The notes under the pieces were generated by a model. It saw only the letters and a program-made list of their open reading frames with translations. It did no database searches and was not told where the DNA came from. The translations under genes and the position numbers were made by a program. Below, piece after piece: positions 1-8,298 of a stretch of DNA of 62,878 nt. The stretch covers positions 1-62,878 of IMG/VR virus record IMGVR_UViG_3300033064_001021. The stretch is one strand, 5' to 3'. Within the stretch, counting starts at the first letter, position 1. Every line of letters starts with the position of its first letter. The DNA is from a virus.

Positions 1-39
1 GGCGTGGCGGGCTGGAATGGGACGCCACATGGCCTCTAG
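1..39 (+). CDS. 3' end of an upstream gene (partial)
   Basis: Frame 1 is open from the first base to a TAG at 37-39 and would encode a short tail ending in HGL. The next gene's Shine-Dalgarno (AGGAG, 38-42) overlaps this stop, as at other tight gene junctions in the window. Only 12 codons are visible, so neither function nor reality can be judged further; this could be chance. Confidence 0.35.
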   Translation, partial: GVAGWNGTPHGL

Positions 40-49
40 GAGTACCAAC

Positions 50-364
50 ATGAATCTTCGATCCAAGCTGATCCGTCTGGCCCACGAGAACCCCGAGATG
101 CGACCCCATCTCCTTCCGATCCTCAAGAGGGAGAAGAAGGCAGCCAACACGTTCGGTCTCCTTCGGGAAGCCACCAAGTATGTGCTTGATGTCATCAAGA
201 AGGAACGTAACCCGGACATGATGGGTGAGGACTTCGAGTGGGAGATCGCTCGGGCCGTGGAGAGCATCGCCGATGCTGCTCTCGTCTACGATGGTGAGGT
301 CGAGGAGGGTCTGTGGCGGAAAATCAGGCAGATCGCCAGAGAAATTGACGATATTGCTGGGTAG
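50..364 (+). CDS. Small helical protein with N-terminal LAHENPEMRP tag
   Basis: A protein of 104 residues. I chose the ATG at 50 because AGGAG (38-42) sits 7 bases before it; a start at 17 has no such site. Residues 2-24 carry the motif LRSKLIRLAHENPEMRPHLL, which recurs at the start of the gene at 43694 and at the ends of those at 3568 and 47332. The rest is predicted helical and charged, with no family I recognise. It lies 3 bases upstream of the C39-peptidase gene, so the two are probably cotranscribed. I infer a virion or virion-associated protein from the shared tag. The overall plan (tag, then a helical body of about 80-110 residues) resembles the 134-residue protein at 43694 and they may be diverged paralogues. 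Confidence 0.75.
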   Translation: MNLRSKLIRLAHENPEMRPHLLPILKREKKAANTFGLLREATKYVLDVIKKERNPDMMGEDFEWEIARAVESIADAALVYDGEVEEGLWRKIRQIAREIDDIAG

Positions 365-367
365 GAC

Positions 368-2266
368 ATGACCAACAAAACCGCCAGGGCCGCTGTTCCC
401 GAGATGCGTCAGGAAACGCAGTTCACATGCGTGGCTGCCTCCATCTCCGCCTGCTTGCAGGCCCTCGACAAGCCCTTCACCGAGCGGGATGTGAACCGTG
501 TGCTCGGTGCGGAGCCTCTCCGAGGTGCTCGATGGGAAGAGGCCCTGGCGACCATCCAGTATTTCGGCTGCCGGGGCCACCTGGTGATTCCGGCGACCCT
601 GGCGATGGTCCGCGAGTGGACCGATGACGGGAAGCCGGTGATCATCGCCTGGAACCCGGAAGGACGCCCCTGGTCCCATGCCTCGGTCATCTTCGACGTG
701 ACGGACGACATCGTGAAGGTGATGGACCCCAACATCCCTGACCCGAGCATCTCGGTCCGAGAGATTTCCCACGCGGAATTCTACAAGACGTGGAATGAGC
801 CGATGGGGGACTCGATGGTAGTCCGCCGTCCGGCCCTGATGGTCGAGGTCGAGGTGGGTGGCGATGGCCGCCAGGTCCGTGCTTCGGCCAAGACCTCTGC
901 CGGATACCACGACCCCGAGCTGGGGGATGTGTACCCCAACGAGATTGACCACGGCTACGAGCGTCCCATCGCGGGTGGTTCCGACGTGATGCAGAAGCTC
1001 CAGAAGGAGTTTTTGATCGAGCAGGGAGAGGCCCCGCTGCCCGAGAGTGCCAAGCGTGTGGCCTCCAGCCTGATCCAACCTCTCAGCCTCCAACCCGATT
1101 ACGGGAGTGATGCCATGTCCAAGGGATTGAACATCGACGAGTTCGCCGCCAACCTGACCCTCGCCTCCGACCGCCCCGACTGGGAGGGTCTCTCCACCGA
1201 GGACTTCGCTGCTCGGCTCGCTGGGTGTGAGGATTGCGGTGGTCATGCTTCGGAGGACGAGGATTCCGAGCCCGCCGGGATCGTGGCCCGCTTCAAGGAC
1301 CACGCCCAGTGGGCCAAGTGGTTCGAGAACCAGCCCAAGGAGTTCCAGGACAAGTGGATGGCGGAGAACGCCAAGTACAAGGACAAGTTCAAGAAGAAGG
1401 CCGAGTCCGGACTCCCTGGGGACTCGAACCCGGAAGAGGAACTGGCTCCCGACGCCGAGATGATGGCTCGCTTCCCCGAGGGGGAGCCTGCGGACCCGAC
1501 CAAGAACATGTCCGAAGAGGACAAGAAGAAGTGGCTGGCCGAGAAGGAGAAGCACAAGGACGAGTTCAAAGCGGCGTCCTCCCGTGAGCGGACCACCTGG
1601 GACAAGGAAGCGGGCAAGGACAAGGGTCCGGGTGTTCCGGATGGCACCGGTCCGAGGAAAGATGACCCCGAGTGTCCCAAGAACAAGGCGGACAAGGAAG
1701 CGGCCCGTGCCCCCTCCGGCCTCTACGGGTTCACCAAGGCCATCCAGGGTGACTGCGAGGCGTCGATCCGCAAGCTGGAGCGTCGTGCCGCCAGCCTCGC
1801 CCGGAACGCCTGGCAGAAGGACGAAGAGACCGCCCGGTTCCTGACCCTCCATGCGAAGCGGGCCAAGAGCGTCCCGGCTCGCCTCCTGGTCGCTGCCATG
1901 AAGCAGCTCGGCCCCAAGGTCGCCTCTTCCCTGGAAGCGGACAAGACCGCCCGCGATTACAGCCACGGACTCTACGGCTTCAGGACCAAGACGGCTCGCC
2001 TCGGACTGACCGCCTGCTCTGCTCTGCGGGAGCACGCTGGGCACATCTCCTACGACCTGCACAGCCGTCGGGCTTCCCTGTACGAGCCCATCACCGGCTT
2101 CTTCACCCAGCACAAGAAGGCGACCCGCTGCAACTACAGCCGGATGCTGCTGGCGGGTTACCCCGACATGGCGAAGGCTGCCTCCGAGGAGCCGGATGAC
2201 GGCCACGCCAAGGAAGCGACCACGCCTCCCTCGTCGGTCAAGGGCTGGTTGGAGTGGGAGGAGTAG
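368..2266 (+). CDS. Virion-type protein with N-terminal C39-like cysteine peptidase domain
   Basis: 632 residues. The first ~150 look like a papain-fold C39-type peptidase: Cys21 in QFTCVAAS, His104 in WSHASVIFDV and Asp120 in VMDPN are spaced as a catalytic triad. C39 domains normally cleave leader peptides, so this could process phage proteins, though it may be structural. The middle (~310-420) is Lys/Glu rich with two copies of a degenerate unit of the form W..N..E...KW.AE..K.KD.FK. The C-terminal third has two GLYGF segments followed by a helical, Lys/Arg-rich domain. It starts 3 bases after the tagged gene upstream and ends tail-to-tail with the sigma-like gene. The peptidase call rests on motif order and local context, not a database match. 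Confidence 0.7.
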   Translation: MTNKTARAAVPEMRQETQFTCVAASISACLQALDKPFTERDVNRVLGAEPLRGARWEEALATIQYFGCRGHLVIPATLAMVREWTDDGKPVIIAWNPEGRPWSHASVIFDVTDDIVKVMDPNIPDPSISVREISHAEFYKTWNEPMGDSMVVRRPALMVEVEVGGDGRQVRASAKTSAGYHDPELGDVYPNEIDHGYERPIAGGSDVMQKLQKEFLIEQGEAPLPESAKRVASSLIQPLSLQPDYGSDAMSKGLNIDEFAANLTLASDRPDWEGLSTEDFAARLAGCEDCGGHASEDEDSEPAGIVARFKDHAQWAKWFENQPKEFQDKWMAENAKYKDKFKKKAESGLPGDSNPEEELAPDAEMMARFPEGEPADPTKNMSEEDKKKWLAEKEKHKDEFKAASSRERTTWDKEAGKDKGPGVPDGTGPRKDDPECPKNKADKEAARAPSGLYGFTKAIQGDCEASIRKLERRAASLARNAWQKDEETARFLTLHAKRAKSVPARLLVAAMKQLGPKVASSLEADKTARDYSHGLYGFRTKTARLGLTACSALREHAGHISYDLHSRRASLYEPITGFFTQHKKATRCNYSRMLLAGYPDMAKAASEEPDDGHAKEATTPPSSVKGWLEWEE

Positions 2267-2281
2267 GGGGCTCTCCCCTAC
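2263..2281. terminator. Hairpin at convergent gene ends
   Basis: GTAGGGG (2263-2269) and CCCCTAC (2275-2281) form a 7-bp stem with a 5-base loop. It contains the stop codons of both convergent genes (TAG 2264-2266, and the minus-strand TAG at 2278-2280). There is no U-tract, so termination is inferred from position and symmetry only. Confidence 0.4.
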
Positions 2282-3345
2282 AGGGCGATCCTGCCCCGTT
2301 CCCGCTCATCCTTGAGCACCCGCCGGACCTTCCCGATCATCGACGCCGCTCGGTTTTTCGAGACCCCGAATTCCTTGGCCACGTCACGGGCTGTCGCCCC
2401 GTCTTCCTTGAGGAGGAACTGGGTCAGGCTCGTGTCCCGTTCCCAGGCCCGAGGACGACGACGCTGGAGGACTTCCTCGACCTGAGCCATGACGCTGGCG
2501 GCATCGAGGTTCGCATCGGGTCCGATGGCTACTTCGTCCTCGTAGTCGATGATCAAGCCCTCACCGTCGAACTGGACGGTGCTCGTTCCCTGGAGGTGGT
2601 GGCTCTCCTGCACCGTCGGGGCGGAGTCTTCCATCTCCCGTCGGTTCTGCTCGGTCAAGGCTCCCCAGGCACCTCGACAGTGAGCGTCCTGTCCGGCATC
2701 TCGGATCTCGGTGATGGCGGAGTTCACGGCCCAGGCCGCACACTCACCAGGGGTCGGCACCTTGCCCTTCTTGACGATGCGCTTGCGGAAGGTGTCCCGG
2801 CGAATCCACTTCATCATCACCTCCTGGACGTGATCCTCCACGATGCCCATCTGGCGGCTCTTGGTCATCTTCGAGGCCACCGCCAACACGGAGCGGTCGT
2901 ACAGGGCCTTGTGCCGACCAATCCAGTAGGACGTGAGGTTCTGGACGCCGCACAGACGACGGGCCAATCGGACCCCCGCCTCGGTCAAGGCCCAGAAGCC
3001 CCGCTTGGGGGACATCGTGAGCGGACCCTTGACGGTCAGGTGTTTGGTGATGGTGATCTGGAGAGTGTGGATCTGGCTCTGCGGGTTCTTCAACTGGTGG
3101 AAGGCCGTCTTGACCCGCTGGCGGACGCTGCCCTTCCCCTTGCGACTCTTGGGGACACGCCGGAGGTCGAAGCCCCGGTCCTGCATCAAGATGTCCTCGA
3201 TCATGCGGTTCGAGATGCCGACACCGGCCTGCATGTCGTTCGGGCCGTAGCTCTGGAGCTGTTCACAGCTCAACCAGCCGAGGATCATGACTAGAGGTTG
3301 ACGGAACTGAAATGCCGTAGGAAGGGCAAGGGAGGGGTTTCCCAT
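2278..3345 (-). CDS. Putative phage RNA polymerase sigma-like factor
   Basis: 355 residues. The start at 3345 is chosen over 3372 because AAGGAG lies 8 bases upstream. A central block (VEDHVQEVMMKWIRRDTF, then AAWAVNSAITEIRDAG) resembles sigma-70/ECF region 2, and the last ~45 residues hold a helix-turn-helix like region 4 (TARDVAKEFGVSKNRAASM). The N-terminal ~150 residues are basic and unassigned. It is the only gene on this strand here and diverges from another sigma-like gene at 3568. A role in directing host RNA polymerase to phage promoters is inferred; an HTH regulator is the alternative. Confidence 0.55.
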   Translation of the reverse strand: MGNPSLALPTAFQFRQPLVMILGWLSCEQLQSYGPNDMQAGVGISNRMIEDILMQDRGFDLRRVPKSRKGKGSVRQRVKTAFHQLKNPQSQIHTLQITITKHLTVKGPLTMSPKRGFWALTEAGVRLARRLCGVQNLTSYWIGRHKALYDRSVLAVASKMTKSRQMGIVEDHVQEVMMKWIRRDTFRKRIVKKGKVPTPGECAAWAVNSAITEIRDAGQDAHCRGAWGALTEQNRREMEDSAPTVQESHHLQGTSTVQFDGEGLIIDYEDEVAIGPDANLDAASVMAQVEEVLQRRRPRAWERDTSLTQFLLKEDGATARDVAKEFGVSKNRAASMIGKVRRVLKDERERGRIAL

Positions 3346-3449
3346 CGGACACTCTCCTTGGGCGCAAGGCACCCTGAGTTCGGTCTACCGTGGGTTCGGA
3401 CAGGGGCTCTTACCGGCCATGTCACCCAACAGTGAAATCCACCGTATCA

Positions 3450-3498
3450 CCCCCCGTAGGGGGGATCAACCCCTAAACCCCCCGGACTTACGGGGGGT
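3450..3498. repeat. Two C6/G6 hairpins in a divergent intergenic region
   Basis: CCCCCC (3450-3455), GTA, then GGGGGG (3459-3464) makes a tight hairpin. A second pairs ACCCCCC (3477-3483) with GGGGGGT (3492-3498) across an 8-base loop. They lie between the minus-strand gene starting at 3345 and the plus-strand gene at 3568. Transcription insulation or G-rich structure is possible; function is unknown. Confidence 0.5.
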
Positions 3499-3522
3499 CG
3501 TAGGTTTCTCGGGGTCCAGCGG

Positions 3523-3550
3523 TATTTACCCTATGAACTACCCTCGGTAG
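3523..3550 (+). promoter_or_regulatory. Candidate phage promoter (CCCTAT class)
   Basis: TATTTACCCTAT (3523-3534), 11 bases, then GGTAG (3546-3550), just upstream of the gene at 3568. The same arrangement, GATTTCCCTAT plus 11-12 bases plus GGTAG, is found at 44120 and 54013, also at gene-block starts. Confidence 0.45.
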
Positions 3551-3567
3551 AGGCTGTGGAGAGTGAT

Positions 3568-4536
3568 ATGACCCTCGACCGTTTGACCCGTCGGATCGCC
3601 TTCCGTCACCTGACCGCCATGGCCCAGATGGAGGAGATCGCTCGCCTTCAGATGTTGGAAGGTGCGTCAGACATGAAGCCTGGGGCGTTCATCCGGAACC
3701 CGAGAGGGGCCTGGGCTGAGATCCAATCTGACCCTCGTTTCGCCAAGTTGGATTCCTCCTGGTTCAAGGCGACTCCCAAGATTATCTCGGCCATCGAGAA
3801 CGTGGCGGAGAACATGGCGGGCAGGCAAGACGGTCAGGAAATCGTGCAGGACTTCATGCTCGGCCAGACCAAGAAGGGCGAGCAGGGGAGCAAGAGCTAC
3901 TACGGTGTGGGGAAGTACCTCTCCAAGGGCATCCTCGGTGGGAGAGAGACCCCCTTCAAGGCCAACAAGATGGCCCTCCGTGGCGTCAAGAACCTGGCCC
4001 TCAACACGATCCGTGGACAGAAGGACACCGTTCGGGACGAGCCTGGCGAAGAGGGCAAGGAGCACTCGGTCGAGAACGCCTTGAACGATGTGATGCAGGG
4101 GCTCGCCGAGAACGGCATCCCAGCGGGCCACCCGGCAGGGAAGAAGCTGCTGAAGATCATCGACGGCATCATCCAGAAGAAGATGAAGGGCAAGCAGAAA
4201 CAGATGGCCGAGTCGTGGCTCGACCTTCTCCGTAAGGGGACGTTCCCCAACCCGTCCGAGGTCATCGAGCACGCGGGGTTGGACCCACAGGACCGGAGCA
4301 ACTTCAACGCCTTGAACATCGCCCTGAGAGGGACCAAGCCAGGGGACAACAAGATCTTCGAGATGTTGCGGAAGATGCTGGAGAGCCCTTCAGGCAACAA
4401 GCTCCTGTGGGAGCTGTCGAGTGCCCGTGGGATGTCGGCCAGCAAGAAGGCCCTGCGGGGCCAGGTGATCCGCCTGGCTCACGAGAACCCGGACATGCGG
4501 CCTGCTCTGTTGGAGATCCTGAGCAAGAAATACTGA
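3568..4536 (+). CDS. Tagged virion-type protein, possibly sigma-like fold
   Basis: 322 residues. The ATG at 3568 follows GGAGAG (3558-3563); the in-frame GTG at 3556 is inside that site. The N terminus has TRRIAFRHL, a copy of the R(I/V)AxR-aromatic motif found in several virion-type proteins. The last 27 residues carry LRGQVIRLAHENPDMRPALL, the second recurring tag. Between them, the segment around residue 95 (EIVQDFMLG) and the later helices (KQMAESWLDLLRKGTFPNPSEV) faintly recall sigma regions 2 and 4, as if a transcription factor were packaged. That resemblance is weak and my inference. The two tags are directly visible. Confidence 0.6.
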   Translation: MTLDRLTRRIAFRHLTAMAQMEEIARLQMLEGASDMKPGAFIRNPRGAWAEIQSDPRFAKLDSSWFKATPKIISAIENVAENMAGRQDGQEIVQDFMLGQTKKGEQGSKSYYGVGKYLSKGILGGRETPFKANKMALRGVKNLALNTIRGQKDTVRDEPGEEGKEHSVENALNDVMQGLAENGIPAGHPAGKKLLKIIDGIIQKKMKGKQKQMAESWLDLLRKGTFPNPSEVIEHAGLDPQDRSNFNALNIALRGTKPGDNKIFEMLRKMLESPSGNKLLWELSSARGMSASKKALRGQVIRLAHENPDMRPALLEILSKKY

Positions 4537-4572
4537 TTCGATTTGATGGACATCCCGATGAAAGGAGTCGCC

Positions 4573-5217
4573 ATGCGACGAACCATCACCAGCCTTCTTG
4601 TCCTGTTCATGCTCCTCGTAGTCCCCGCCACCGTGGGCGGCTGCAAGAAGCACATCGTCGTAGACCCCAACGCCTCCACGACAGGGGACTACCTGCCTCT
4701 GATCATCATGGCCCTGCGTGGTGCGGAGTCGGGGGCCTCCATCATGTACATGGAGGGTGCCCACAACCAGGAGAAGGTGCCCTGCGTGGTCGGTGGTGTC
4801 CTGAAGCCCGTGTTCGGCTCCTCGGCCCAGGTCGTCGAGCAGAAGGGCCTGATGTACCCCGACGTGGACATCGACATCTCGCTCTGCCTGGCTCTCCCTG
4901 AGATGGACTTCGCCACGATGGAAGACGCCAAGCAGGACGTACTGCCCATCATCGCTGCGATGATCAAGAACACCCTGGACCTCGTGGCCTACTACGTGGA
5001 CAAGCTCAAGGCCGAGGATTGCGTGGGTGCAACCATCGCTGCGACGGGTATCGACTACCTCAACGGAACCGTGGACCCCATCATCAACGAGATCATGACC
5101 CCGACGGGTCACGTCGTCATCACCGGCATCCCCATCGACCTCAGTGGGTGCGATGAGACCAACACGACGATGATCGGATTGATGGTGAAGGACTGGATCG
5201 CCTACGTCGGTCGGTAG
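4573..5217 (+). CDS. Phage lipoprotein
   Basis: 214 residues from the ATG at 4573, which follows AAAGGAG (4561-4567); the upstream ATG at 4543 lacks a comparable site. The N terminus is a classical lipoprotein signal: MRRT, a hydrophobic stretch to about residue 20, then the lipobox VGGC with the acylated cysteine at position 24. The mature part has several Asp-rich loops and Cys residues and matches nothing I know. A lipoprotein implies delivery to the cell envelope, for example in superinfection exclusion or lysis. It ends convergently with the minus-strand membrane gene, 3 bases apart. An outer spanin is possible but the protein is long for that. Confidence 0.6.
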   Translation: MRRTITSLLVLFMLLVVPATVGGCKKHIVVDPNASTTGDYLPLIIMALRGAESGASIMYMEGAHNQEKVPCVVGGVLKPVFGSSAQVVEQKGLMYPDVDIDISLCLALPEMDFATMEDAKQDVLPIIAAMIKNTLDLVAYYVDKLKAEDCVGATIAATGIDYLNGTVDPIINEIMTPTGHVVITGIPIDLSGCDETNTTMIGLMVKDWIAYVGR

Positions 5218-5220
5218 GCC

Positions 5221-6111
5221 CTAGAGGCTCTGCCGGGCGGCATTCGCATTCGCCTGAGCTTGCTCCCGCTCTCGTTCCTCTTCTCGCCGTTCAAGAGCTT
5301 CCTGCTCCTCATGCTCTTTCCGATCCCGATCCATCCTCTCCAGCAGCTCCTTCTGTTCCCGCTCCTGCTGTAGACGTTTCTCTTCCCGCTGTTCCATCCG
5401 TTGGACGATGACGAGTTCCTCGTCGGTCAGGTCGATGCCTTTCTCCAGCTTCAAGGCGACCTTGATCTCGTCCAGGGCGTCGGACATGTCCTCGACATCT
5501 TGGATCTGCTCTTGAATCTGGACCTGCTGGGCTTGCTGCTGGACCTGGATCTGCTGGAGGTCCTCTTGCATGTCCTCGGTGGGCTGCTTGACGCCGTTGA
5601 TCCGGGGGCCTTCCTCCGAGTCATCGTTCTGAGCTACCAGGACGATCACGGCGTCGTCCTCGTCGTCATCCTTGTCGTCATCCTCTTCCTCGACCCGTTT
5701 CCAGCCTTCGTCGAAGTCGATGGGGGCTCCGGTCTTCATGCCACCGCTGCCTCCAGTGCCGACAGTCTCGGTGAGGGCGATGCGGGGGAGAGCCTCTGGG
5801 GCATCGTCGTCGTCCTTCGAGACCCTCATGAGGGTCTCCCTGTCGGGCCAGGAGTCCTCCTCCTCGAAGCGGATCGTTACCGCCTCGGCTTCCTCTTCGC
5901 CCCAGTCTTCCTCGAAGTCCCGGTAAGCGGTGAGATCGGACAGCTCCTCGGACATCTCGATGGCTTCGGCGTCGGCCTCAACCTCGATGGCAGCCCAGTC
6001 GTCGGCGGCTCGGGGAGCCCCCATGCCGAACATGAAAGGTAGGACCAGGAAGCCTCCGATGCTGACGAAGAAGGCGAGGCCGCTAACGACGAAGAAGGTC
6101 TTCGATTTCAT
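5221..6111 (-). CDS. Single-pass membrane protein with acidic linker and coiled coil
   Basis: 296 residues from the ATG at 6111, preceded by AAGGAG; the longer ORF to 6144 has no such site. One transmembrane segment lies at residues ~5-28. It is followed by a very acidic linker (including runs of Asp) and then a long Gln/Glu/Arg coiled coil ending in an EREREQ-type tail. It overlaps the upstream membrane gene by 29 bases, so they form a two-gene unit. An envelope-spanning or lysis-timing role (spanin- or holin-like) is a guess from topology. No catalytic motif is visible. Confidence 0.6.
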   Translation of the reverse strand: MKSKTFFVVSGLAFFVSIGGFLVLPFMFGMGAPRAADDWAAIEVEADAEAIEMSEELSDLTAYRDFEEDWGEEEAEAVTIRFEEEDSWPDRETLMRVSKDDDDAPEALPRIALTETVGTGGSGGMKTGAPIDFDEGWKRVEEEDDDKDDDEDDAVIVLVAQNDDSEEGPRINGVKQPTEDMQEDLQQIQVQQQAQQVQIQEQIQDVEDMSDALDEIKVALKLEKGIDLTDEELVIVQRMEQREEKRLQQEREQKELLERMDRDRKEHEEQEALERREEEREREQAQANANAARQSL

Positions 6112-6499
6112 TGATGGTCTCCTTCGCGTCCCCGATGTTGTCATTCAGAACCGCCAGATCCTGGCTGTTCTGCTGAACCTTGTCATTGATCGACTGGGTA
6201 CGCGCATCGATCTTGTCAATGTCTTCTACGAGGTCTTCGAGGTCATCCTGTTGGATGGCACGAGTGACCTCGACTTTCACCATCCAGAGAGTGAGCGGGA
6301 TGATGCCGATCACCAGGATGTCCTTGATGAGAGACCACTTCAGGATGCTGGGGGAAGGGGCAGGAGCGGGCGTCGGTGTTGTCGGTTCTGGGGGCATATC
6401 AGTCGCTCCTTCTTCCAGTTCGTCGGTTTCTGGCTCGTCCAGCCTGGGAGTCTCGCCCGAGTCCTCGTCGTCGATGGTCTCTTGGTACTTCCAGGGCAT
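6083..6499 (-). CDS. Membrane-anchored coiled-coil protein (i-spanin-like topology)
   Basis: 138 residues if started at 6499. The order is an acidic and Pro-rich N terminus, one transmembrane helix (around LVIGIIPLTLWMV, residues ~60-78) and a 55-residue coiled coil. This topology resembles inner-membrane spanins, although sequence alone does not prove it. The start is uncertain: an internal ATG at 6397 has a better Shine-Dalgarno (AAGGAG, 8 bases away) and would give 104 residues. The codon usage of the extension is phage-like, so I list the longer form. It is the first gene of the minus-strand pair. Confidence 0.55.
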   Translation of the reverse strand: MPWKYQETIDDEDSGETPRLDEPETDELEEGATDMPPEPTTPTPAPAPSPSILKWSLIKDILVIGIIPLTLWMVKVEVTRAIQQDDLEDLVEDIDKIDARTQSINDKVQQNSQDLAVLNDNIGDAKETINEIEDLLRR

Positions 6500-6568
6500 A
6501 CACGAACCAGCTCATTCCTTCCCCCTCAAGACGCACAGCGGCCCGAGATACTCCCTCACTGAAGGGCG

Positions 6569-6583
6569 ACCTATAGAACCAGT
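6569..6583 (-). promoter_or_regulatory. Candidate minus-strand promoter element
   Basis: On the minus strand this reads CTGGTTCTATAGGTC, closely matching GGTTTCCCTATAGGTC upstream of the minus-strand gene at 25916. It lies about 70 bases before the membrane gene that starts at 6499. Confidence 0.35.
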
Positions 6584-6729
6584 AGTGGGATTCCCCCCGG
6601 CGGAACAGAGCTGACCACCACCAAACATCGTAATCGACCCCCTACACCCCCCAGGATACCACCGCAACTTCGACCCCTACAGAAAATCCAAAAACCCACA
6701 AACCCGATAGAGATCACTTCGATCTTGAC

Positions 6730-7114
6730 ACCCTTCGGCGACCCCCCTTAGCATCGGAGGTCGCCCCCTGGGAATTCCCAGGAGGTGGAGGGTGTCTCCA
6801 TTGCCCTTCCGTCCAGTTCAGACAGGTTCCGGTGGACTTGGTTCCGTCGGTTGAAAGCCCTGGGACGGCGGGGACCATCAGCTCCTTGATGGACGGAGGA
6901 CAAGCCCGCAAGGGCTGGGAGATAGGCTAGGCGCTACCCCCCTCGTCGCTCTCTGAAGGTAAGGGCTCGCGGTGTACCTGAACTCGGTCAGGGTTCAGGG
7001 TCCGTTGGGAGGTCCGTAGTACCCCTCACAGAAGGAGGGAGAACGGGACTCACCCTCAGACGATTCGCAGCTCCCAGGAGGCTCCTCAAGAAGGAGAGGG
7101 AGTTACGAAGTAAC
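6730..7114 (+). ncRNA. Candidate structured RNA in a gene-free region
   Basis: No credible gene lies in 6500-7375. On the plus strand it holds many clean stems: GGCGACC/GGTCGCC (6737-6743, 6759-6765), a 16-base palindrome (6767-6782), a long-range TCCGTCCA/TGGACGGA pair (6808-6815, 6890-6897) enclosing CCGTC/GACGG, AGCCC-GCAA-GGGCT with a GNRA loop (6903-6916), CCTGAAC/GTTCAGG (6977-6983, 6993-6999), CTCCT/AGGAG (7082-7096) and GTTAC/GTAAC (7102-7114). The GNRA loop favours the plus strand. A T-run follows at 7141. I cannot match it to a named RNA class. Confidence 0.5.
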
Positions 7115-7170
7115 GACCGCGTGAATAATCGTGAGATTGCTTTTTCTTCTGGTAGGAAAACCTGAATTTT

Positions 7171-7197
7171 ACAAGAAAAACCCGCTGGGCTAGCGGG
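7171..7197 (-). terminator. Intrinsic terminator reading on the minus strand
   Basis: CCCGCT (7181-7186), loop, AGCGGG (7192-7197); on the minus strand the stem is followed by UUUUUCUUGU. It would stop leftward transcripts entering from the plus-strand block at 7376, or end a short antisense RNA made from 7200-7370. Confidence 0.6.
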
Positions 7198-7290
7198 ATA
7201 GCTGCGTCTACTGCCCTAATCCCTCCTGAAAGTTTCAATCCAGAGTCCTGAAAACGACCAAAGTTTTGAAAGTTACGGGTTGGGCATTCT

Positions 7291-7303
7291 GTACAGGTTG
7301 TAC
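7291..7303. promoter_or_regulatory. Operator-like palindrome
   Basis: GTACAGGTTGTAC is a perfect 5-bp inverted repeat with a 3-base spacer. It lies about 25-45 bases upstream of the CATAGGAT element at 7335 and the gene at 7376, in the AT-richer part of the intergenic region. It suits a dimeric repressor; the binding protein is unknown. Confidence 0.35.
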
Positions 7304-7324
7304 GTTTTGTGAAACCTGGTTCGG

Positions 7325-7352
7325 TGATTGGTTCATAGGATGGACCAGGTAG
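7325..7352 (+). promoter_or_regulatory. Candidate promoter of the clamp-loader block
   Basis: TGATTGGTTCAT, 11 bases, GGTAG: the same spacing as the CCCTAT-class elements at 3523 and 54013, with a weaker core (CATAGGAT). It precedes the first gene of the rightward block. Confidence 0.35.
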
Positions 7353-7375
7353 AGTGAAGTGCTTGGAGGTGAACG

Positions 7376-7621
7376 ATGCTCCCGACGACCCTGGTGGCGA
7401 CATTCGACGATGGCAAGGGGAACATGACGGAGGAGACCTTGCCGATCTCCCATGCTCCGGAAGACCTGGAGGAGGGCAAGGAGTTCGACCTGATGACCGG
7501 ACCCGCCCATTGGAAGGGTCCGTTGAAGATCACCAGCAAGCGATACCAGCTCCAGGACAAGCACGGCTGGGTGCAGATCTTGACGGTGGAAAAGGTCGAA
7601 GCCCCCGAGGAAGAGGAATAG
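7376..7621 (+). CDS. Small protein of unknown function
   Basis: 81 residues. The ATG at 7376 follows GGAGGTG with good spacing, which decides against the overlapping frame beginning at 7354. The protein is acidic, likely beta-rich in the middle (GPLKITSKRYQLQDKHGWVQIL) and ends in an EAPEEEE tail. No family is recognised. As first gene of the block carrying the delta' and delta subunits it may be an early-expressed accessory protein. Confidence 0.7.
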   Translation: MLPTTLVATFDDGKGNMTEETLPISHAPEDLEEGKEFDLMTGPAHWKGPLKITSKRYQLQDKHGWVQILTVEKVEAPEEEE

Positions 7622-7625
7622 GCTG

Positions 7626-8294
7626 GTGGCTGGAGAAGCACCCTTCACGCTAGGAGATTTCGATCCTCGAAGCGGACGCCTGAACGGTGGATCGGGGCAG
7701 AAGCTCCAACCAGGGATCTCGGGAGCTGGCGAGCATGTGACCCGAGGAGGGCAGACGGTCCAACGACCCTCCACGGTCCAACCCCAGGACTTGGTTTCTC
7801 GGTCAGATGACCCTCTCTACGCCCTGGCTGTCGGCATCCTCCATCGGATGGTGAACCGGGCTATCATCAACTTCCCCACGTCTACGGTTGCAGGCCCTTC
7901 CCACTGGGTCGTGATCGAGTTGTCCCAGGGTGGCCCCGTGTCTCCAGGCTACTGGGCCTACTTCCCGTTCAAGGTGCGGTACGACTACTGGCAGGGTGCT
8001 GCGGTGCCAGTGATCAAGGACCCTGCGAACCAACCCTCTGCCCCCATCATCGCCTCGATGCTGAATCGCAAGGCGTACCCCGAGCTGGTGGACTACTACT
8101 CGGCGAAGCTGTTGGAACGGTTCCGAGCCCATGGTTGGTTGCCCTCTGCCGAGCTGCAGGCCGAGTTGGATGCCAACGTCGGTGTGGTGCCGGAGGATGA
8201 TCCCTTCGGAGAGCGGGAAGACCCGGATGCGGAACCTACTGGAGCCGGGCTGCCGAGGTACAAGAGGATCGGGGTTGCCCCGGTGGTAGAGTAG
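7626..8294 (+). CDS. Hypothetical protein
   Basis: 222 residues from a GTG at 7626, four bases after the preceding stop. The Shine-Dalgarno is weak (AGAGGAA in the end of the previous gene). The first 60 residues are Gly/Gln rich and probably disordered. Residues 60-170 look like a compact folded domain with many aromatic residues (GYWAYFPFKVRYDYW), and the C terminus is acidic. I do not recognise it. Position upstream of the clamp loader suggests a DNA-replication accessory role, but nothing in the sequence shows one. Confidence 0.65.
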   Translation: MAGEAPFTLGDFDPRSGRLNGGSGQKLQPGISGAGEHVTRGGQTVQRPSTVQPQDLVSRSDDPLYALAVGILHRMVNRAIINFPTSTVAGPSHWVVIELSQGGPVSPGYWAYFPFKVRYDYWQGAAVPVIKDPANQPSAPIIASMLNRKAYPELVDYYSAKLLERFRAHGWLPSAELQAELDANVGVVPEDDPFGEREDPDAEPTGAGLPRYKRIGVAPVVE

Positions 8295-8298
8295 GCTC

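Noticed and set aside
6500-7375. Small ORFs in the gene-free region (for example 6714-6911 minus)
   Set aside because: No ribosome site, composition unlike phage genes, and overlapping strong RNA stems.
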